Assembly: GCF_002743335.1 (NCBI RefSeq)
Contig: NZ_PDZB01000011.1
Location: 29,149 to 93,148, forward strand
Direction of reading: 5' to 3'
Source: Sporosarcina sp. P32b
Lineage (GTDB): Bacteria > Bacillota > Bacilli > Bacillales_A > Planococcaceae
DNA: 64,000 bases
The translations under genes were made by a program, and so were the position numbers. The notes under the pieces are model-generated. The model saw only the letters and a program-made list of their open reading frames with translations, was not told the origin of the DNA and searched no databases. Shown here in pieces: positions 45,028 through 53,686 of this stretch. Positions within the stretch are counted from its first letter, which is position 1; every line of letters begins with the position of its first letter.

Positions 45028-45543
45028 ATGGCTAAAATAGCAACAGTACTTGGAGATATGTTTGAGGACTCAGAATATATGAAACCGGCTACAGCGTACA
45101 AAGAAGCTGGACATGAAGTAGAAGTGATTGGCGCGGAAGCGGGAACTGAAGTAACAGGGATGAAAGAAAATACAAAAGTGAAAATTGATAAAGCAATTGC
45201 TGACGCTAAATCATCGGATTATGATGCTTTGTTTATTCCGGGCGGATTTTCACCTGACATTTTGCGTGCAGATGATCGTTTCGTAAAATTTGTCAAAGAA
45301 TTTATGGATGCAGAAAAACCTGTATTCGCAATTTGTCACGGCCCACAATTGCTCATCACAGCGAAAGCACTTGAAGGACGCGATGCCACAGGATACACGT
45401 CTATTCGTGTAGATATGGAATATGCAGGTGCAAAATACGCGGACAAAGAAGTAGTAGTTTGTCAGAACCAACTCGTAACAAGCCGCACACCTAATGATAT
45501 TCCGGCATTTAATCGTGAATCACTTAAACTTCTAGAGAAATAA
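45028..45543 (+). CDS. DJ-1/PfpI family protein (type 1 glutamine amidotransferase-like)
   Basis: About 171 residues from ATG 45028 behind AAGGAGTGG. 'DALFIPGGFSPDILRAD' and the nucleophile elbow 'FAICHGPQLL' with Cys and His identify the PfpI/YraA/YhbO branch. Members act as general stress proteins, some with deglycase or protease-like activity under debate. A promoter is not obvious. Terminator follows. Confidence 0.93.
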   Translation: MAKIATVLGDMFEDSEYMKPATAYKEAGHEVEVIGAEAGTEVTGMKENTKVKIDKAIADAKSSDYDALFIPGGFSPDILRADDRFVKFVKEFMDAEKPVFAICHGPQLLITAKALEGRDATGYTSIRVDMEYAGAKYADKEVVVCQNQLVTSRTPNDIPAFNRESLKLLEK

Positions 45544-45554
45544 TAATTGTTTCG

Positions 45555-45588
45555 ACCGTCAAGGTGTAAAAGCCTTGGCGGTTTTTTT
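45555..45588 (+). terminator. Intrinsic terminator
   Basis: Stem ACCGTCAAGG...CCTTGGCGGT, 8-base loop, T run. Confidence 0.88.
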
Positions 45589-45649
45589 ATGCCTTCTTAA
45601 CATTAAAACGCCGCTTACAACATACGATAACAATACAATTTCACATTCG

Positions 45650-45689
45650 TTGAAAAAGATTCTCAATTGTACTTGAAAAAGGTTCTCAA
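45650..45689. promoter_or_regulatory. Tandem Fur-like boxes
   Basis: Two near-identical copies, TTGAAAAAGATTCTCAA (45650-45666) and TTGAAAAAGGTTCTCAA (45673-45689), 23 bases apart. Read on minus, TGAGAATCTTTTTCA agrees with the 7-1-7 Fur box TGATAATnATTATCA at 11 or 12 of 14 positions. Confidence 0.65.
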
Positions 45690-45701
45690 TGAGAGTATGC
45701 T
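45673..45701 (+). promoter_or_regulatory. Sigma-A promoter overlapped by Fur-like box 2
   Basis: TTGAAA (45673-45678), 17-base spacer, TATGCT (45696-45701). The -35 lies inside the second Fur-like box, so a bound repressor would block it. Confidence 0.6.
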
Positions 45702-45763
45702 AAAAGCAACGAATAAATCGGAGAGACGATCGCGTCTTACAATGGAAAGGTTGGGGATCTACT

Positions 45764-45946
45764 ATGTATAAGATTGTTGCATGGGCGGTATTAGCAGGGA
45801 TTGCATTAGGTACAGTAGCAGGATTTTCATTTGGAAGTAAAGAACTGGCAGGAATGCTCGCTGGAGTGGCGGCACTCGCATTTATAGCGGCACCTGCAGC
45901 GGTCGTCTATGCAAGCGAAAAGAAGAAATGGCAGCAAGCTCATTAA
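45764..45946 (+). CDS. Small two-helix membrane protein, probably iron-regulated
   Basis: 60 residues: two Ala/Gly/Val-rich membrane helices ('IVAWAVLAGIALGTVAGFSF' and 'LAGMLAGVAALAFIAAPAAV') joined by 'GSKE', and a short basic tail 'SEKKKWQQAH'. No family recognised. A Fur-box-covered promoter lies about 65 bases upstream and a terminator just after, so it is a single-gene unit, likely expressed when iron is low. Confidence 0.75.
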   Translation: MYKIVAWAVLAGIALGTVAGFSFGSKELAGMLAGVAALAFIAAPAAVVYASEKKKWQQAH

Positions 45947-45952
45947 TAGACG

Positions 45953-45983
45953 AAAAAGCATCCGAAATTTTGGATGCTTTTTT
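45953..45983. terminator. Intrinsic terminator
   Basis: Stem AAAAAGCATCC with its complement, 8-base loop, T run. Confidence 0.9.
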
Positions 45984-46033
45984 GTATGATTTTCATTAGA
46001 TATTCCCAAAGATTTTTCTTGAAATACATAACC

Positions 46034-46795
46034 TTAATATGCAGACCATCCATTGTCAGCTTCCATGACAACGCCGTTAACATAAGAGGATTCATCTGAT
46101 GCAAGGAATAGTGCAATGTTTGCAATTTCTTCCTTAGTTCCCGGACGGCTCATCATGTTTACGCCCCTTAGAGCTTGCTTCATGCCGAATTCATCCGGTT
46201 GAGTCAAACTGTTTGTGATATTAGTCGGTATTTGCGCTGGGGCAATCGCGTTACAGCGGATGTTTAATGGACCGTATTGAGAAGCAACGCTTTTTGTCAT
46301 CCCTGCGACCGCATGCTTTGAAGCGGTGTAAGCAAAACCACCTCTACCACCTGTCACTGCTGAGATAGAAGCCATGTTGACGATAACCCCTGACTTTTTT
46401 TCTTCGAAGATAGCTAATGCTTTACGAGTTGCACGCATCACACCTGTTGTGTTGATTGCTAATACTTTGTCCCATACTTCATCTGTCACTGTAGCCGCAG
46501 AGTACATATTGTCCATAATCCCAGCATTGTTCACTAGAATATCAAGAGTACCGAATCGCTCAACTGCTGTATCAATCATTTTTTGTACATCTTCCTCAAC
46601 TGTCACGTTGGTTTTAACTGCTAGCGCTTCACCGCCAGTACTTTTGATCGTCTGGACAGTTTCTTCCGCACCTTCCATATTCATATCTGCGATGATAAGC
46701 TTTGCGCCTTCACGGGCATACAGTTCAGCAATTTCTCGTCCAATCCCAGAACCAGCGCCAGTTACTACTGCTACTTTATTTTCTAAACGTTTCAA
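46034..46795 (-). CDS. SDR family oxidoreductase
   Basis: About 253 residues from TTG 46795, 8 bases after GGAGG (TTG 46798 is also possible). Classical SDR: 'VVTGAGSGIGREIAELYAREGA' (TGxxxGxG), 'LVNNAGIMD' (NNAG), 'MASISAVTGGRGGFAYTASKHAV' with catalytic Ser, Tyr and Lys. Near to 3-oxoacyl-ACP reductase and glucose-dehydrogenase-like members; substrate unknown. It stands alone. Confidence 0.92.
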   Translation of the reverse strand: MKRLENKVAVVTGAGSGIGREIAELYAREGAKLIIADMNMEGAEETVQTIKSTGGEALAVKTNVTVEEDVQKMIDTAVERFGTLDILVNNAGIMDNMYSAATVTDEVWDKVLAINTTGVMRATRKALAIFEEKKSGVIVNMASISAVTGGRGGFAYTASKHAVAGMTKSVASQYGPLNIRCNAIAPAQIPTNITNSLTQPDEFGMKQALRGVNMMSRPGTKEEIANIALFLASDESSYVNGVVMEADNGWSAY

Positions 46796-46888
46796 CAATA
46801 TCGCCTCCAATAGTATTCGTATGTTCTTTTTTATTATATACTTTAATGTCTAACTATTGAAAGGTTTAGCTCCATTGCTTTGACTACA

Positions 46889-46930
46889 TAAAAAACTCGA
46901 ACTGTCATAGTTAAGCTGACGGTTCGAGTT
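46889..46930 (-). terminator. Intrinsic terminator of metI
   Basis: On minus AACTCGAACCGTCA...TGACAGTTCGAGTT followed by TTTTATG; near-perfect 14-bp stem. Confidence 0.88.
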
Positions 46931-46943
46931 GTACTGTTTACTA

Positions 46944-48074
46944 TTATTGAACTTTTATGCCTTCGACTACTTCTTTTGCAGCATAAAGAGCTTGTTTCAC
47001 ATCAGCAATCAAATCGTCTACATCTTCGACTCCAACCGAGAAACGTAGTAGACGGTCGTCCACTCCACGGCGATTACGTTCTTCCAATGGAATATCCATA
47101 TGTGTCTGTGTAGTTGGATACGTGATAAAGCTTTCCACACCACCCAAACTTTCAGCGAATGAAATAAGGTTCATGTTTTCAAGGAATGGTCCCACCCACT
47201 CGCTATTCTGTACACGGAATGACAACATACCCCCAATACCAGCGTAGAGCACATCGACAATGAGTGGTTCTTGTTCTAAATATGATACCATTGCTTTCGC
47301 ATTCGCGTCATGTTGTTTCATACGTAAGTGCAATGTTTTTAGACCGCGAACGACAAGCCATGAGTCAAGGGGAGACAATGTAGCTCCAATCGCATTATGG
47401 TTAGTAAATAGGCGTTCGCATAATTCCTCACCCTTTGCGACGACTAAACCTGCTAGTACGTCATTATGTCCCCCGATATATTTCGTTGCACTATGAATGA
47501 CAATATCTGCACCTTCTTCAATAGGTCGCTGAAAATAGGGTGTTAAGAACGTATTGTCGACAATTAGCAATAAACCATGTTTTTTCGCCAATTCCGCATA
47601 CGTACTGATTGCTATGTTTTGCATTAATGGATTGGTGGGTGTTTCCAAGAAGATCGCTTTTGTGCGATTAGTAATCGCTTGCTCGACTTCTGAAACATCA
47701 TCGAACGATAAGTATCGCGTCTTCACATTGTACGTCTCTTCATATTGATTAAATAAGCGATACGTACCGCCATATAGGTCTTCAGGCGCTAATAGTTCTG
47801 AATCTGTCTTAAATAAAGATAAAATTAGTTGAATGGCTGCCATTCCAGAACTGCACGCATATCCTTGATCACCGGATTCCAAGTTTGCAATTCCATCCTC
47901 TAAGACAGAACGCGTAGGGTTTTTTGTACGTGTGTAATCATATCCAGTAGATTTGCCCAGACCTTCATGATGGTATGCTGTCGACAAGTAAATCGGCGTA
48001 TTTACTGCTCCGGTTTTCTCATCACTGTGATTTCCAAGTTGTACCAATCTAGTTTCTAATCCGTTGTTTGTCAT
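46944..48074 (-). CDS. metI: Cystathionine gamma-synthase / O-acetylhomoserine thiol-lyase MetI
   Basis: About 376 residues from ATG 48074 behind a GGGGGG site (B. subtilis MetI has 373). The PLP lysine is in 'HSATKYIGGHNDVLAG', and 'YTRTKNPTRSVLEDGIANLE' and 'FAESLGGVESFITYPTTQTH' are gamma-family signatures. It joins an activated homoserine with cysteine or sulfide in methionine synthesis. A SAM-I riboswitch in the leader would stop transcription when SAM is high. The usual partner metC is not adjacent. Confidence 0.94.
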   Translation of the reverse strand: MTNNGLETRLVQLGNHSDEKTGAVNTPIYLSTAYHHEGLGKSTGYDYTRTKNPTRSVLEDGIANLESGDQGYACSSGMAAIQLILSLFKTDSELLAPEDLYGGTYRLFNQYEETYNVKTRYLSFDDVSEVEQAITNRTKAIFLETPTNPLMQNIAISTYAELAKKHGLLLIVDNTFLTPYFQRPIEEGADIVIHSATKYIGGHNDVLAGLVVAKGEELCERLFTNHNAIGATLSPLDSWLVVRGLKTLHLRMKQHDANAKAMVSYLEQEPLIVDVLYAGIGGMLSFRVQNSEWVGPFLENMNLISFAESLGGVESFITYPTTQTHMDIPLEERNRRGVDDRLLRFSVGVEDVDDLIADVKQALYAAKEVVEGIKVQ

Positions 48075-48091
48075 GAATATCCATCCCCCCA

Positions 48092-48131
48092 GAAAAATAA
48101 AAAAGAACCTCTTCTTTTCGAATAGGCCCTC
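48092..48131 (-). terminator. Expression platform terminator of the SAM riboswitch
   Basis: On minus GAGGGCCT pairs (with G-U pairs) with AGGTTCTT followed by TTTTATTTTT, between the aptamer and metI. The stem is weak alone. Confidence 0.5.
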
Positions 48132-48152
48132 GAACATACAAGTGTATACAGT

Positions 48153-48255
48153 ATTCTCATCTTCAAGGTGGTGTCACCCTTGGAATTAGCACCGTGCCTG
48201 GGGCTGGTTGCTGAGACATCGCTGGGCCTATCCCTCCGTCTCTCTCGATAAGAAT
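48153..48255 (-). promoter_or_regulatory. SAM-I riboswitch (S-box)
   Basis: On minus the S-box core is unmistakable: CTTATCGAGAGAGACGGAGG, GATGTCTCAGCAACC, GGTGCTAATTCC, then a closing P1 strand GATGAGAAT that pairs with ATTCTTATC. It binds S-adenosylmethionine and controls metI by premature termination. Confidence 0.95.
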
Positions 48256-48364
48256 ATTCACAATATAGGCAAAACTGTTGACGGATTTATTCTATCATGC
48301 AGATATACTAGATGCAAGTTCCCTTTAATCGTCATTCGATGATTTTTTGTTTCAGTAAAAGATT

Positions 48365-48373
48365 TGCTATACT
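48365..48373 (+). promoter_or_regulatory. Extended -10 promoter of the ykkCD-like pair
   Basis: TGCTATACT, an extended -10, 38 bases before the first start codon; the -35 region (TTTTGT) is weak. Confidence 0.45.
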
Positions 48374-48410
48374 TATAGATACTCATCACGATAGAAAGGA
48401 GATTTTTATT

Positions 48411-48746
48411 TTGGCTTGGGGGTATGTCGCGCTGGCGGCTATGATAGAGATTTTCTGGGTAGTCGGTCTTCGTTACTCTGAAACAGTTATTCAATGGACT
48501 GGAACCGGTGTGGCAATTGTTTTCAGTTTTTATTTCATTATTAAAGCATGTGAAAAATTACCTTCCGGGACGGTATACGCAGTTTTTACCGGATCAGGTG
48601 CCGCTGCAATCCTTTTAGTGGATATATTCATCTTTCAAGCAGGCTTCACATGGGTTACGCTGACATTCATCGGATTAATCGTCATTGGGGTAGTCGGCAT
48701 TAAGTTGACTACAGATGAAAAAGCGGATACAGAAGGAGGTAGCTGA
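48411..48746 (+). CDS. ykkC: SMR efflux subunit, YkkC-like
   Basis: 111 residues from TTG 48411, 9 bases after AGAAAGGAG (B. subtilis YkkC has 112). Four membrane helices; the essential Glu is in 'AAMIEIFWVVGLRYSE' and 'LPSGTVYAVFTGSGAAA' is the SMR signature. SMR pairs export cationic drugs or guanidinium. It pairs with the next gene; the stop and the next ATG are 2 bases apart. No guanidine (ykkC) riboswitch is seen upstream. Confidence 0.9.
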   Translation: MAWGYVALAAMIEIFWVVGLRYSETVIQWTGTGVAIVFSFYFIIKACEKLPSGTVYAVFTGSGAAAILLVDIFIFQAGFTWVTLTFIGLIVIGVVGIKLTTDEKADTEGGS

Positions 48747-48748
48747 CA

Positions 48749-49063
48749 ATGGCTTGGGTGTACTTGGCTATTGCGAGTCTCGGGGAGATTTTCGGTGTGG
48801 TAAGTATTAATTATTATTTACAGAAGCGTTCAATTAAAAGATTGTTACTTATTGTGGGGATATTTGGTTTCGGCTTTGTTTTTCTATCACTTGCGATGCG
48901 TGAAATTCAGATGAGTACAGCTTATGCGGTATGGACAGGGTTAGGAGCAGCAGGAGCCGTATTGATGGGGATTTTGATTTTTAAAGAATCTGCTAGCATC
49001 AAACGTCTCTTCTTTTTATCACTCATTATTCTCGGTGCAGTCGGCTTAAAGTTATTCGGATAA
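48749..49063 (+). CDS. ykkD: SMR efflux subunit, YkkD-like
   Basis: 104 residues (B. subtilis YkkD 105). Four helices; Glu in 'IASLGEIFGVVSINYY' and 'MSTAYAVWTGLGAAGAVLMGIL' as signature. It would form the heterodimer with the YkkC-like protein, inserted in the opposite orientation. Closely followed by ogt. Confidence 0.9.
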   Translation: MAWVYLAIASLGEIFGVVSINYYLQKRSIKRLLLIVGIFGFGFVFLSLAMREIQMSTAYAVWTGLGAAGAVLMGILIFKESASIKRLFFLSLIILGAVGLKLFG

Positions 49064-49069
49064 AGGGGA

Positions 49070-49597
49070 GTGAACATACTGGTTTATTGGACACAATTTG
49101 ATTTCGACGAATGGACAGTGACACTAGCTGCTACAGAAAAAGGACTTTGCTACGTGGGACTTGCCGAAAAAAGTTTGGAACATATGAAGGATTGGACTAA
49201 GCGATTTGATAATAAAGAATTAAAGGAAGATGAAACAAAGCTTGAAGTCTATACGAGTCGGTTCATAGAGTATTTTTCAGGGAAAGCTACTGGTTTTTCA
49301 GAGCTGTCGCTTGATTTAAAGGGAACACCCTTTCAACTGCAAGTATGGGAAGCACTACAACGAATACCATATGGTGAAATCGTAACTTATTCGAAAATTG
49401 CAGAACAAATAGGAAAAGTATCTTCTGTTCGGGCTGTAGCATCTGCAATAGGCAAAAATCCGATATTGATCGCGGTGCCTTGTCACCGTGTGATTTCAAA
49501 AAGTGGAGGATTGTCAGGCTATCGTGATGGTATGGAACATAAAAGTAACTTGCTGCAACTGGAGAAATCGAGCTTGATAAGTGATAGGACGGAGTGA
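49070..49597 (+). CDS. ogt: Methylated-DNA-protein-cysteine methyltransferase
   Basis: About 175 residues. The active site 'AVPCHRVISKSGGLSGYRDG' has the acceptor Cys; 'IPYGEIVTYSKIAEQIGK' and 'RAVASAIGKNP' form the DNA-binding helix and Arg finger. It removes O6-alkyl groups from guanine in a one-time reaction. The start is uncertain: GTG 49070 overlaps the AAAGGGGAG site, while the in-frame CTG 49079 is 8 bases from it. Co-transcribed with the SMR pair; lutR starts in its end region. Confidence 0.92.
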   Translation: MNILVYWTQFDFDEWTVTLAATEKGLCYVGLAEKSLEHMKDWTKRFDNKELKEDETKLEVYTSRFIEYFSGKATGFSELSLDLKGTPFQLQVWEALQRIPYGEIVTYSKIAEQIGKVSSVRAVASAIGKNPILIAVPCHRVISKSGGLSGYRDGMEHKSNLLQLEKSSLISDRTE

Positions 49598-49602
49598 GCA
49601 AC

Positions 49603-50325
49603 ATGAAATATAAGCAAATTAAACAGAAGAAAATATATGAAGAAGTGGCGGATAGTTTATTAGACTCCATTCAATCTGGAGAGTTAAAGCCGGGTGATAA
49701 ATTAGATTCTGTACAGCAACTGGCTGAAAACTTTACAGTTGGCAGATCAACAATTCGCGAAGCCTTATCAACATTACGTGCTAGAGGGCTTATAGAAATG
49801 CGACAAGGAGAGGGAACATATGTCAAGGAGTTTTCATCCGTCGATATGATCTTTCCGTTACAGAGTGCCATGCTCATGAATCAACAGGATATTCAACATT
49901 TGTTAGCTGTGAGAAAAATAGTTGAGACCGGAGCCGCAGCAAATGCAGCCGAATCCCGTACAGTATACGATTTAAAAAAGATGGAAACTGCACTCAATGA
50001 AATGAAAAAGCATGCCGGGGATATTTTGCTAGGTGAAAAAGCGGATCTAGACTTCCATTTTGCAATCGCAGAAGCAACAAAAAATCCATTATTGGTAAAT
50101 TTGTTGAGCCAAGTGGCAGGACTAATGAGTGAATCGATGAGAGAGACACGTCGTATTTGCCTTTATTCGGAGACTGCGACAGTAGATCGTTTGCATGATG
50201 AGCATGAGGCCATATTTTTAGCGATTAAATCACAGCAACCAGAAATTGCGTCTAGTACTATGCAAGCCCATCTTCTGAATGTGGAGTCTGTTCTAATAGA
50301 TCATTGGAAGTCAGTAAAAGAATAA
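49603..50325 (+). CDS. lutR: FadR-type GntR regulator, LutR-like
   Basis: About 240 residues from ATG 49603 behind ACGGAG. The N-terminal winged helix contains 'GELKPGDKLDSVQQLAENFTVGRSTIREALSTLRARGLIEMRQGEGTYV' features (GntR signature). The C-terminal FadR-type all-helical domain carries the metal/effector His residues ('DFHFAIAEATKN', 'HDEHEAI'). It lies just before lutABC in the same direction, so it is most likely the lactate-responsive repressor of that operon. A perfect palindrome between the two is its likely site. Confidence 0.85.
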   Translation: MKYKQIKQKKIYEEVADSLLDSIQSGELKPGDKLDSVQQLAENFTVGRSTIREALSTLRARGLIEMRQGEGTYVKEFSSVDMIFPLQSAMLMNQQDIQHLLAVRKIVETGAAANAAESRTVYDLKKMETALNEMKKHAGDILLGEKADLDFHFAIAEATKNPLLVNLLSQVAGLMSESMRETRRICLYSETATVDRLHDEHEAIFLAIKSQQPEIASSTMQAHLLNVESVLIDHWKSVKE

Positions 50326-50381
50326 CATTACTCACTCATTTTCTTTTGAGCGATTTTTTTATAGCGAAATAAATGAATGCT

Positions 50382-50411
50382 CTGTCAATGAACAAATCTT
50401 TGTAGTATGCT
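50382..50411 (+). promoter_or_regulatory. Candidate promoter of lutABC
   Basis: CTGTCA (50382-50387), 18 bases, TATGCT (50406-50411); 4 of 6 matches in each box. Confidence 0.4.
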
Positions 50412-50424
50412 AAGTAAAATATTA

Positions 50425-50437
50425 GTCATCTGATGAC
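50425..50437. promoter_or_regulatory. Perfect palindrome, likely LutR operator
   Basis: GTCATC-T-GATGAC, 13 bases, 14 bases after the candidate -10 and 43 bases before lutA. Its size and odd centre fit a FadR-type GntR operator. Confidence 0.6.
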
Positions 50438-50479
50438 CTGTTGACTGTGTGAAGTATTTTAGCGAAGAGGTGAAGTGAA

Positions 50480-51199
50480 ATGAAGGTTAGCTTATTTATC
50501 ACATGTCTTGTAGACATGTTTTATGCAGAAGCCGGCAAAGACATGGTAGAAGTATTGGAAAGACAAGGCTGTGAATTATCGTTTCCAAAGGGGCAAGTTT
50601 GCTGCGGACAGCCTGCTTATAACAGCGGTTATGTAGAAAATTCCAAATCGGCAATGAAGAATATGATCAAGGCATTTGAAAATGCGGAGTATGTTGTCAC
50701 GCCTTCAGGATCTTGTGCCACCATGTTTAAATTGTATCCTGATGTATTCAAAGATGATCCCAATTGGTTACCAAGAGCGCAAGAGTTGGCAGATAAAACG
50801 TATGAGTTCACTCAGTTTCTTGTCAATGTATTGCAAGTGGAAAACGTTGGAGCTAAATTGATGGGAAAGGCCACTTATCATCCGTCTTGCCATATGACGA
50901 GATTACTAGGCGCAAGTGAAGAACCAAGAAAGCTATTGAATCAAGTGGAAGGACTCGAAATGATCCCTTTACCCAATGCACATAATTGTTGTGGATTTGG
51001 CGGAACATTCTCCGTGAAGATGGGAGATATCTCTGAACAAATGGTAGATGAGAAGGTGAATAGTGCCATGGCGACTGAAGCAGATTATTTAATTGGGGCG
51101 GACTGTGGTTGCCTGATGAATATTGGCGGACGAGCAGAACGTGTAGGCAAGCCTATCCGTGTTATGCATATCGCGCAAGTATTGAATAGTCATGAGTAA
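50480..51199 (+). CDS. lutA: L-lactate oxidation iron-sulfur protein LutA
   Basis: A 239-residue protein with two CCG domains: '[11 protein letters not shown]' and '[12 protein letters not shown]', plus 'HPSCHMTR'. LutA, LutB and LutC together oxidise L-lactate to pyruvate in Bacillus (also written LldEFG). GAGGTGAAG site. Gap to lutB is 14 bases. Confidence 0.95.
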   Translation: MKVSLFITCLVDMFYAEAGKDMVEVLERQGCELSFPKGQVCCGQPAYNSGYVENSKSAMKNMIKAFENAEYVVTPSGSCATMFKLYPDVFKDDPNWLPRAQELADKTYEFTQFLVNVLQVENVGAKLMGKATYHPSCHMTRLLGASEEPRKLLNQVEGLEMIPLPNAHNCCGFGGTFSVKMGDISEQMVDEKVNSAMATEADYLIGADCGCLMNIGGRAERVGKPIRVMHIAQVLNSHE

Positions 51200-51222
51200 A
51201 TCAAAAAAGTGAGGTGATAGCA

Positions 51223-52644
51223 ATGGCGATGAAGTTCAGTAAGAAAAACTTTACAGATCGTACAAAGGATAATATTTCAGATGATTTCATGAGGCAGGCA
51301 GTGGCGAGCGCACAAGAACGTTTGCATGGAAGAAGACTCGATGCTGCAGAGGAGTTAGGTAGTTGGGAAGAATGGCGTTCACATGGGGAAGAAATTCGTC
51401 AGCATGTTCTTGAAAATTTAGATTATTATTTACATCAGCTAAGTGAAAATGTTTCACAACGTGGCGGTCATGTATTCTTTGCGATGACCGCTGAAGAAGC
51501 TAGTGAGTATATTCGAGATGTCATCAAGAAAAAAGAGGGCAAAAAAGTTGTGAAGTCGAAATCCATGGTAACGGAAGAAATCAATCTGAATAATGTTCTA
51601 GAAGAAGCTGGATGCGAAGTCATTGAGACAGACTTAGGTGAGTATATCCTTCAAGTAGATGATCATGATCCACCCTCTCATATCGTAGCGCCAGCACTTC
51701 ATAAAAACAGAGAACAAATTCGCGAAGTATTTGCGGAAAAACTTGACTACCACAATACATCTAAACCGGAAGAATTAGCTTTGCATGCACGTGAAAAACT
51801 GCGTCAAGAATTCTTGGATGCAGACATAGGTATTACAGGTTGTAACTTTGCGATAGCTGAAACAGGCTCGATTAGTCTTGTGACGAATGAAGGGAATGCA
51901 CGACTTGTATCCGCATTGCCGAAAACTCAAATTACGGTAATGGGTATGGAGCGGGTGGTACCTTCATTTGAAGAATTCGAAGTACTGGTCAGCTTATTGA
52001 CGCGAAGTGCAGTAGGTCAAAAATTGACGAGCTATGTCACGGCGTTAACAGGTCCTAGAGATGAAGGGGACGTGGATGGCCCTGAAGAATTTCATTTAGT
52101 CATTGTTGACAATGGTCGTTCTGAAATATTAGGGACAGAATTCCAGTCCGTGTTGCAATGTATCCGATGTGCTGCATGTGTCAACGTGTGTCCCGTTTAT
52201 CGCCATATTGGCGGGCACTCATACGGCTCTATTTATTCGGGCCCTATTGGTGCTGTGCTATCGCCGTTGCTTGGAGGCTACGACGATTTCAAGGAGCTAC
52301 CTTTTGCTTCCACGCTATGCGGAGCATGCACGGATGCTTGTCCGGTGAAAATCCCTCTTCACGAACTACTTCATTCACACCGTCGCATCATGGTGGAAGA
52401 AGAAGGCCGATCACCTATTTCAGAGAGGCTGGCAATGAAAGCATTCGGGATCGGTGCTTCTTCCAATCCGTTGTACTCTATGGGCTCAAAGGTAGCATCT
52501 ACCGCGATGAAACCGTTGACGAAAAATGACCGGATTTCAAAAGGTCCAGGTCCACTGAAAGACTGGACAGACTTACGGGAGTTCCCGGCTGTCGGAAATA
52601 CGCGTTTCCGAGACTGGTTTTATGATCAGAAAGGAGGCAAATAA
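51223..52644 (+). CDS. lutB: L-lactate oxidation iron-sulfur protein LutB
   Basis: About 473 residues from ATG 51223 behind GAGGTG. The N-terminal LUD domain contains '[22 protein letters not shown]'; two ferredoxin-type clusters follow, '[14 protein letters not shown]' and '[18 protein letters not shown]'. It is the electron-transfer core of the LutABC complex. Confidence 0.95.
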   Translation: MAMKFSKKNFTDRTKDNISDDFMRQAVASAQERLHGRRLDAAEELGSWEEWRSHGEEIRQHVLENLDYYLHQLSENVSQRGGHVFFAMTAEEASEYIRDVIKKKEGKKVVKSKSMVTEEINLNNVLEEAGCEVIETDLGEYILQVDDHDPPSHIVAPALHKNREQIREVFAEKLDYHNTSKPEELALHAREKLRQEFLDADIGITGCNFAIAETGSISLVTNEGNARLVSALPKTQITVMGMERVVPSFEEFEVLVSLLTRSAVGQKLTSYVTALTGPRDEGDVDGPEEFHLVIVDNGRSEILGTEFQSVLQCIRCAACVNVCPVYRHIGGHSYGSIYSGPIGAVLSPLLGGYDDFKELPFASTLCGACTDACPVKIPLHELLHSHRRIMVEEEGRSPISERLAMKAFGIGASSNPLYSMGSKVASTAMKPLTKNDRISKGPGPLKDWTDLREFPAVGNTRFRDWFYDQKGGK

Positions 52645-52646
52645 GC

Positions 52647-53363
52647 ATGGTAGGATCGATACAAAACCGCGATGCTTTTCTAGATAAGATTGCGGCACAA
52701 TTAGGTCGCGAACCGAAAAAGAAAGTAGAAAAACCGATATGGAAACATCAACCTCAGCGCACTGTGTTAGCAGATGCTTCTATAGATGATTTACTCGAAG
52801 TATTACGTGTGCAATGTGAGCAAATTCATACTGATATCGTCGAAACGACAAAAGAATTGTTACCGGTTGCGCTGGATGAAGTCGTAAAAGCATACGGTGG
52901 CGGACCGCTATCTCTATGGAAAGATGAACGTTTTGGGGAGTATGGATTATCGGACCTGCTAGAGACAAAATGGCCTTCGGAACAGATTGAAGTCAATAGT
53001 TGGAATTCTTCGCTCGGAGAGAAGAATATTGAATTAGCTGAACGAGCAAATATCGGCATCACATTCAGCGACATGACCCTCGCGGAATCCGGTACCGTCG
53101 TACTATTCAGTAGTGCAGACAAAGGTCGTTCAGTCAGCTTGCTCCCAACGCATTATATTGCCTTAATCCCTAAAAGTACGCTAGTTCCAAGAATTACCCA
53201 AGCATCAGATATGATTCGAGAAAAACTAAACAACGGTGAGCAAGTTCCGTCTTGCATCAACTTCATCACAGGTCCAAGCAACTCCGCAGATATCGAAATG
53301 AACCTCGTTATCGGCGTTCACGGTCCTATCAAAGCATCATATATCGTTATAGAAGATTGCTGA
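52647..53363 (+). CDS. lutC: L-lactate oxidation protein LutC
   Basis: A 238-residue LUD-domain protein: 'GITFSDMTLAESGTVVLFSSADKGRSVSLLPTHYIALI' features near residue 135-170 and 'FITGPSNSADIEMNLVIGVHGP' at the end. Ribosome site AAGGAGG lies in the end of lutB. Third and last gene of the operon; no lactate permease gene is attached. Confidence 0.95.
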   Translation: MVGSIQNRDAFLDKIAAQLGREPKKKVEKPIWKHQPQRTVLADASIDDLLEVLRVQCEQIHTDIVETTKELLPVALDEVVKAYGGGPLSLWKDERFGEYGLSDLLETKWPSEQIEVNSWNSSLGEKNIELAERANIGITFSDMTLAESGTVVLFSSADKGRSVSLLPTHYIALIPKSTLVPRITQASDMIREKLNNGEQVPSCINFITGPSNSADIEMNLVIGVHGPIKASYIVIEDC

Positions 53364-53380
53364 AAAATGATTACGTAAGA

Positions 53381-53428
53381 CAGAGGCTGAACTCGGAAAT
53401 GAATCGGGTCCTTCATCTGTCTTTTTTT
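53381..53428 (+). terminator. Intrinsic terminator of lutABC
   Basis: AGACAG...CTGTCT outer stem with an imperfect interior and a seven-T run. The rest of the 323-base gap to pncB holds only the promoter below. Confidence 0.65.
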
Positions 53429-53621
53429 ATGAAGTAGATCAAGCGAAGCGTTAGGAGCATATATTTTCACCTAAACGCATTTGGCAAGTTAGGCACTCAG
53501 AAAAGCATCTGCCGAAAACGTCGAACAACGTTGCCTCCACATTCACATTTCCATTATGAACTTTTTTACGAGCTTCAAAAAAGTTATATTTCTGAAATCG
53601 ATTCCCCAGTTGATGATTACT

Positions 53622-53652
53622 TTGCTGAGAAATAGGGAAAATAGTGTATAAT
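53622..53652 (+). promoter_or_regulatory. Candidate promoter of pncB-nadE
   Basis: TTGCTG (53622-53627), long 19-base spacer, perfect TATAAT (53647-53652), 35 bases before the ATG. Confidence 0.45.
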
Positions 53653-53686
53653 GACAATATTATTGCAGCGGAAGAAGGAGACGACT

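Noticed and set aside
48153..48255. T-box leader for metI
   Set aside because: The sequence matches the SAM-I core instead; no T-box TGGNACC motif is present.
48256..48410. Guanidine-I (ykkC) riboswitch before the SMR pair
   Set aside because: I looked for the conserved ACGR and GGG-type core motifs and did not find them.
53451..53657. 68-codon minus-strand frame with a C-x-x-C-like end in the lutC-pncB gap
   Set aside because: No ribosome binding site, overlaps the pncB promoter, and composition gives no family; kept as noise, although the end 'CLTCQMRLGENIC' is slightly suggestive.
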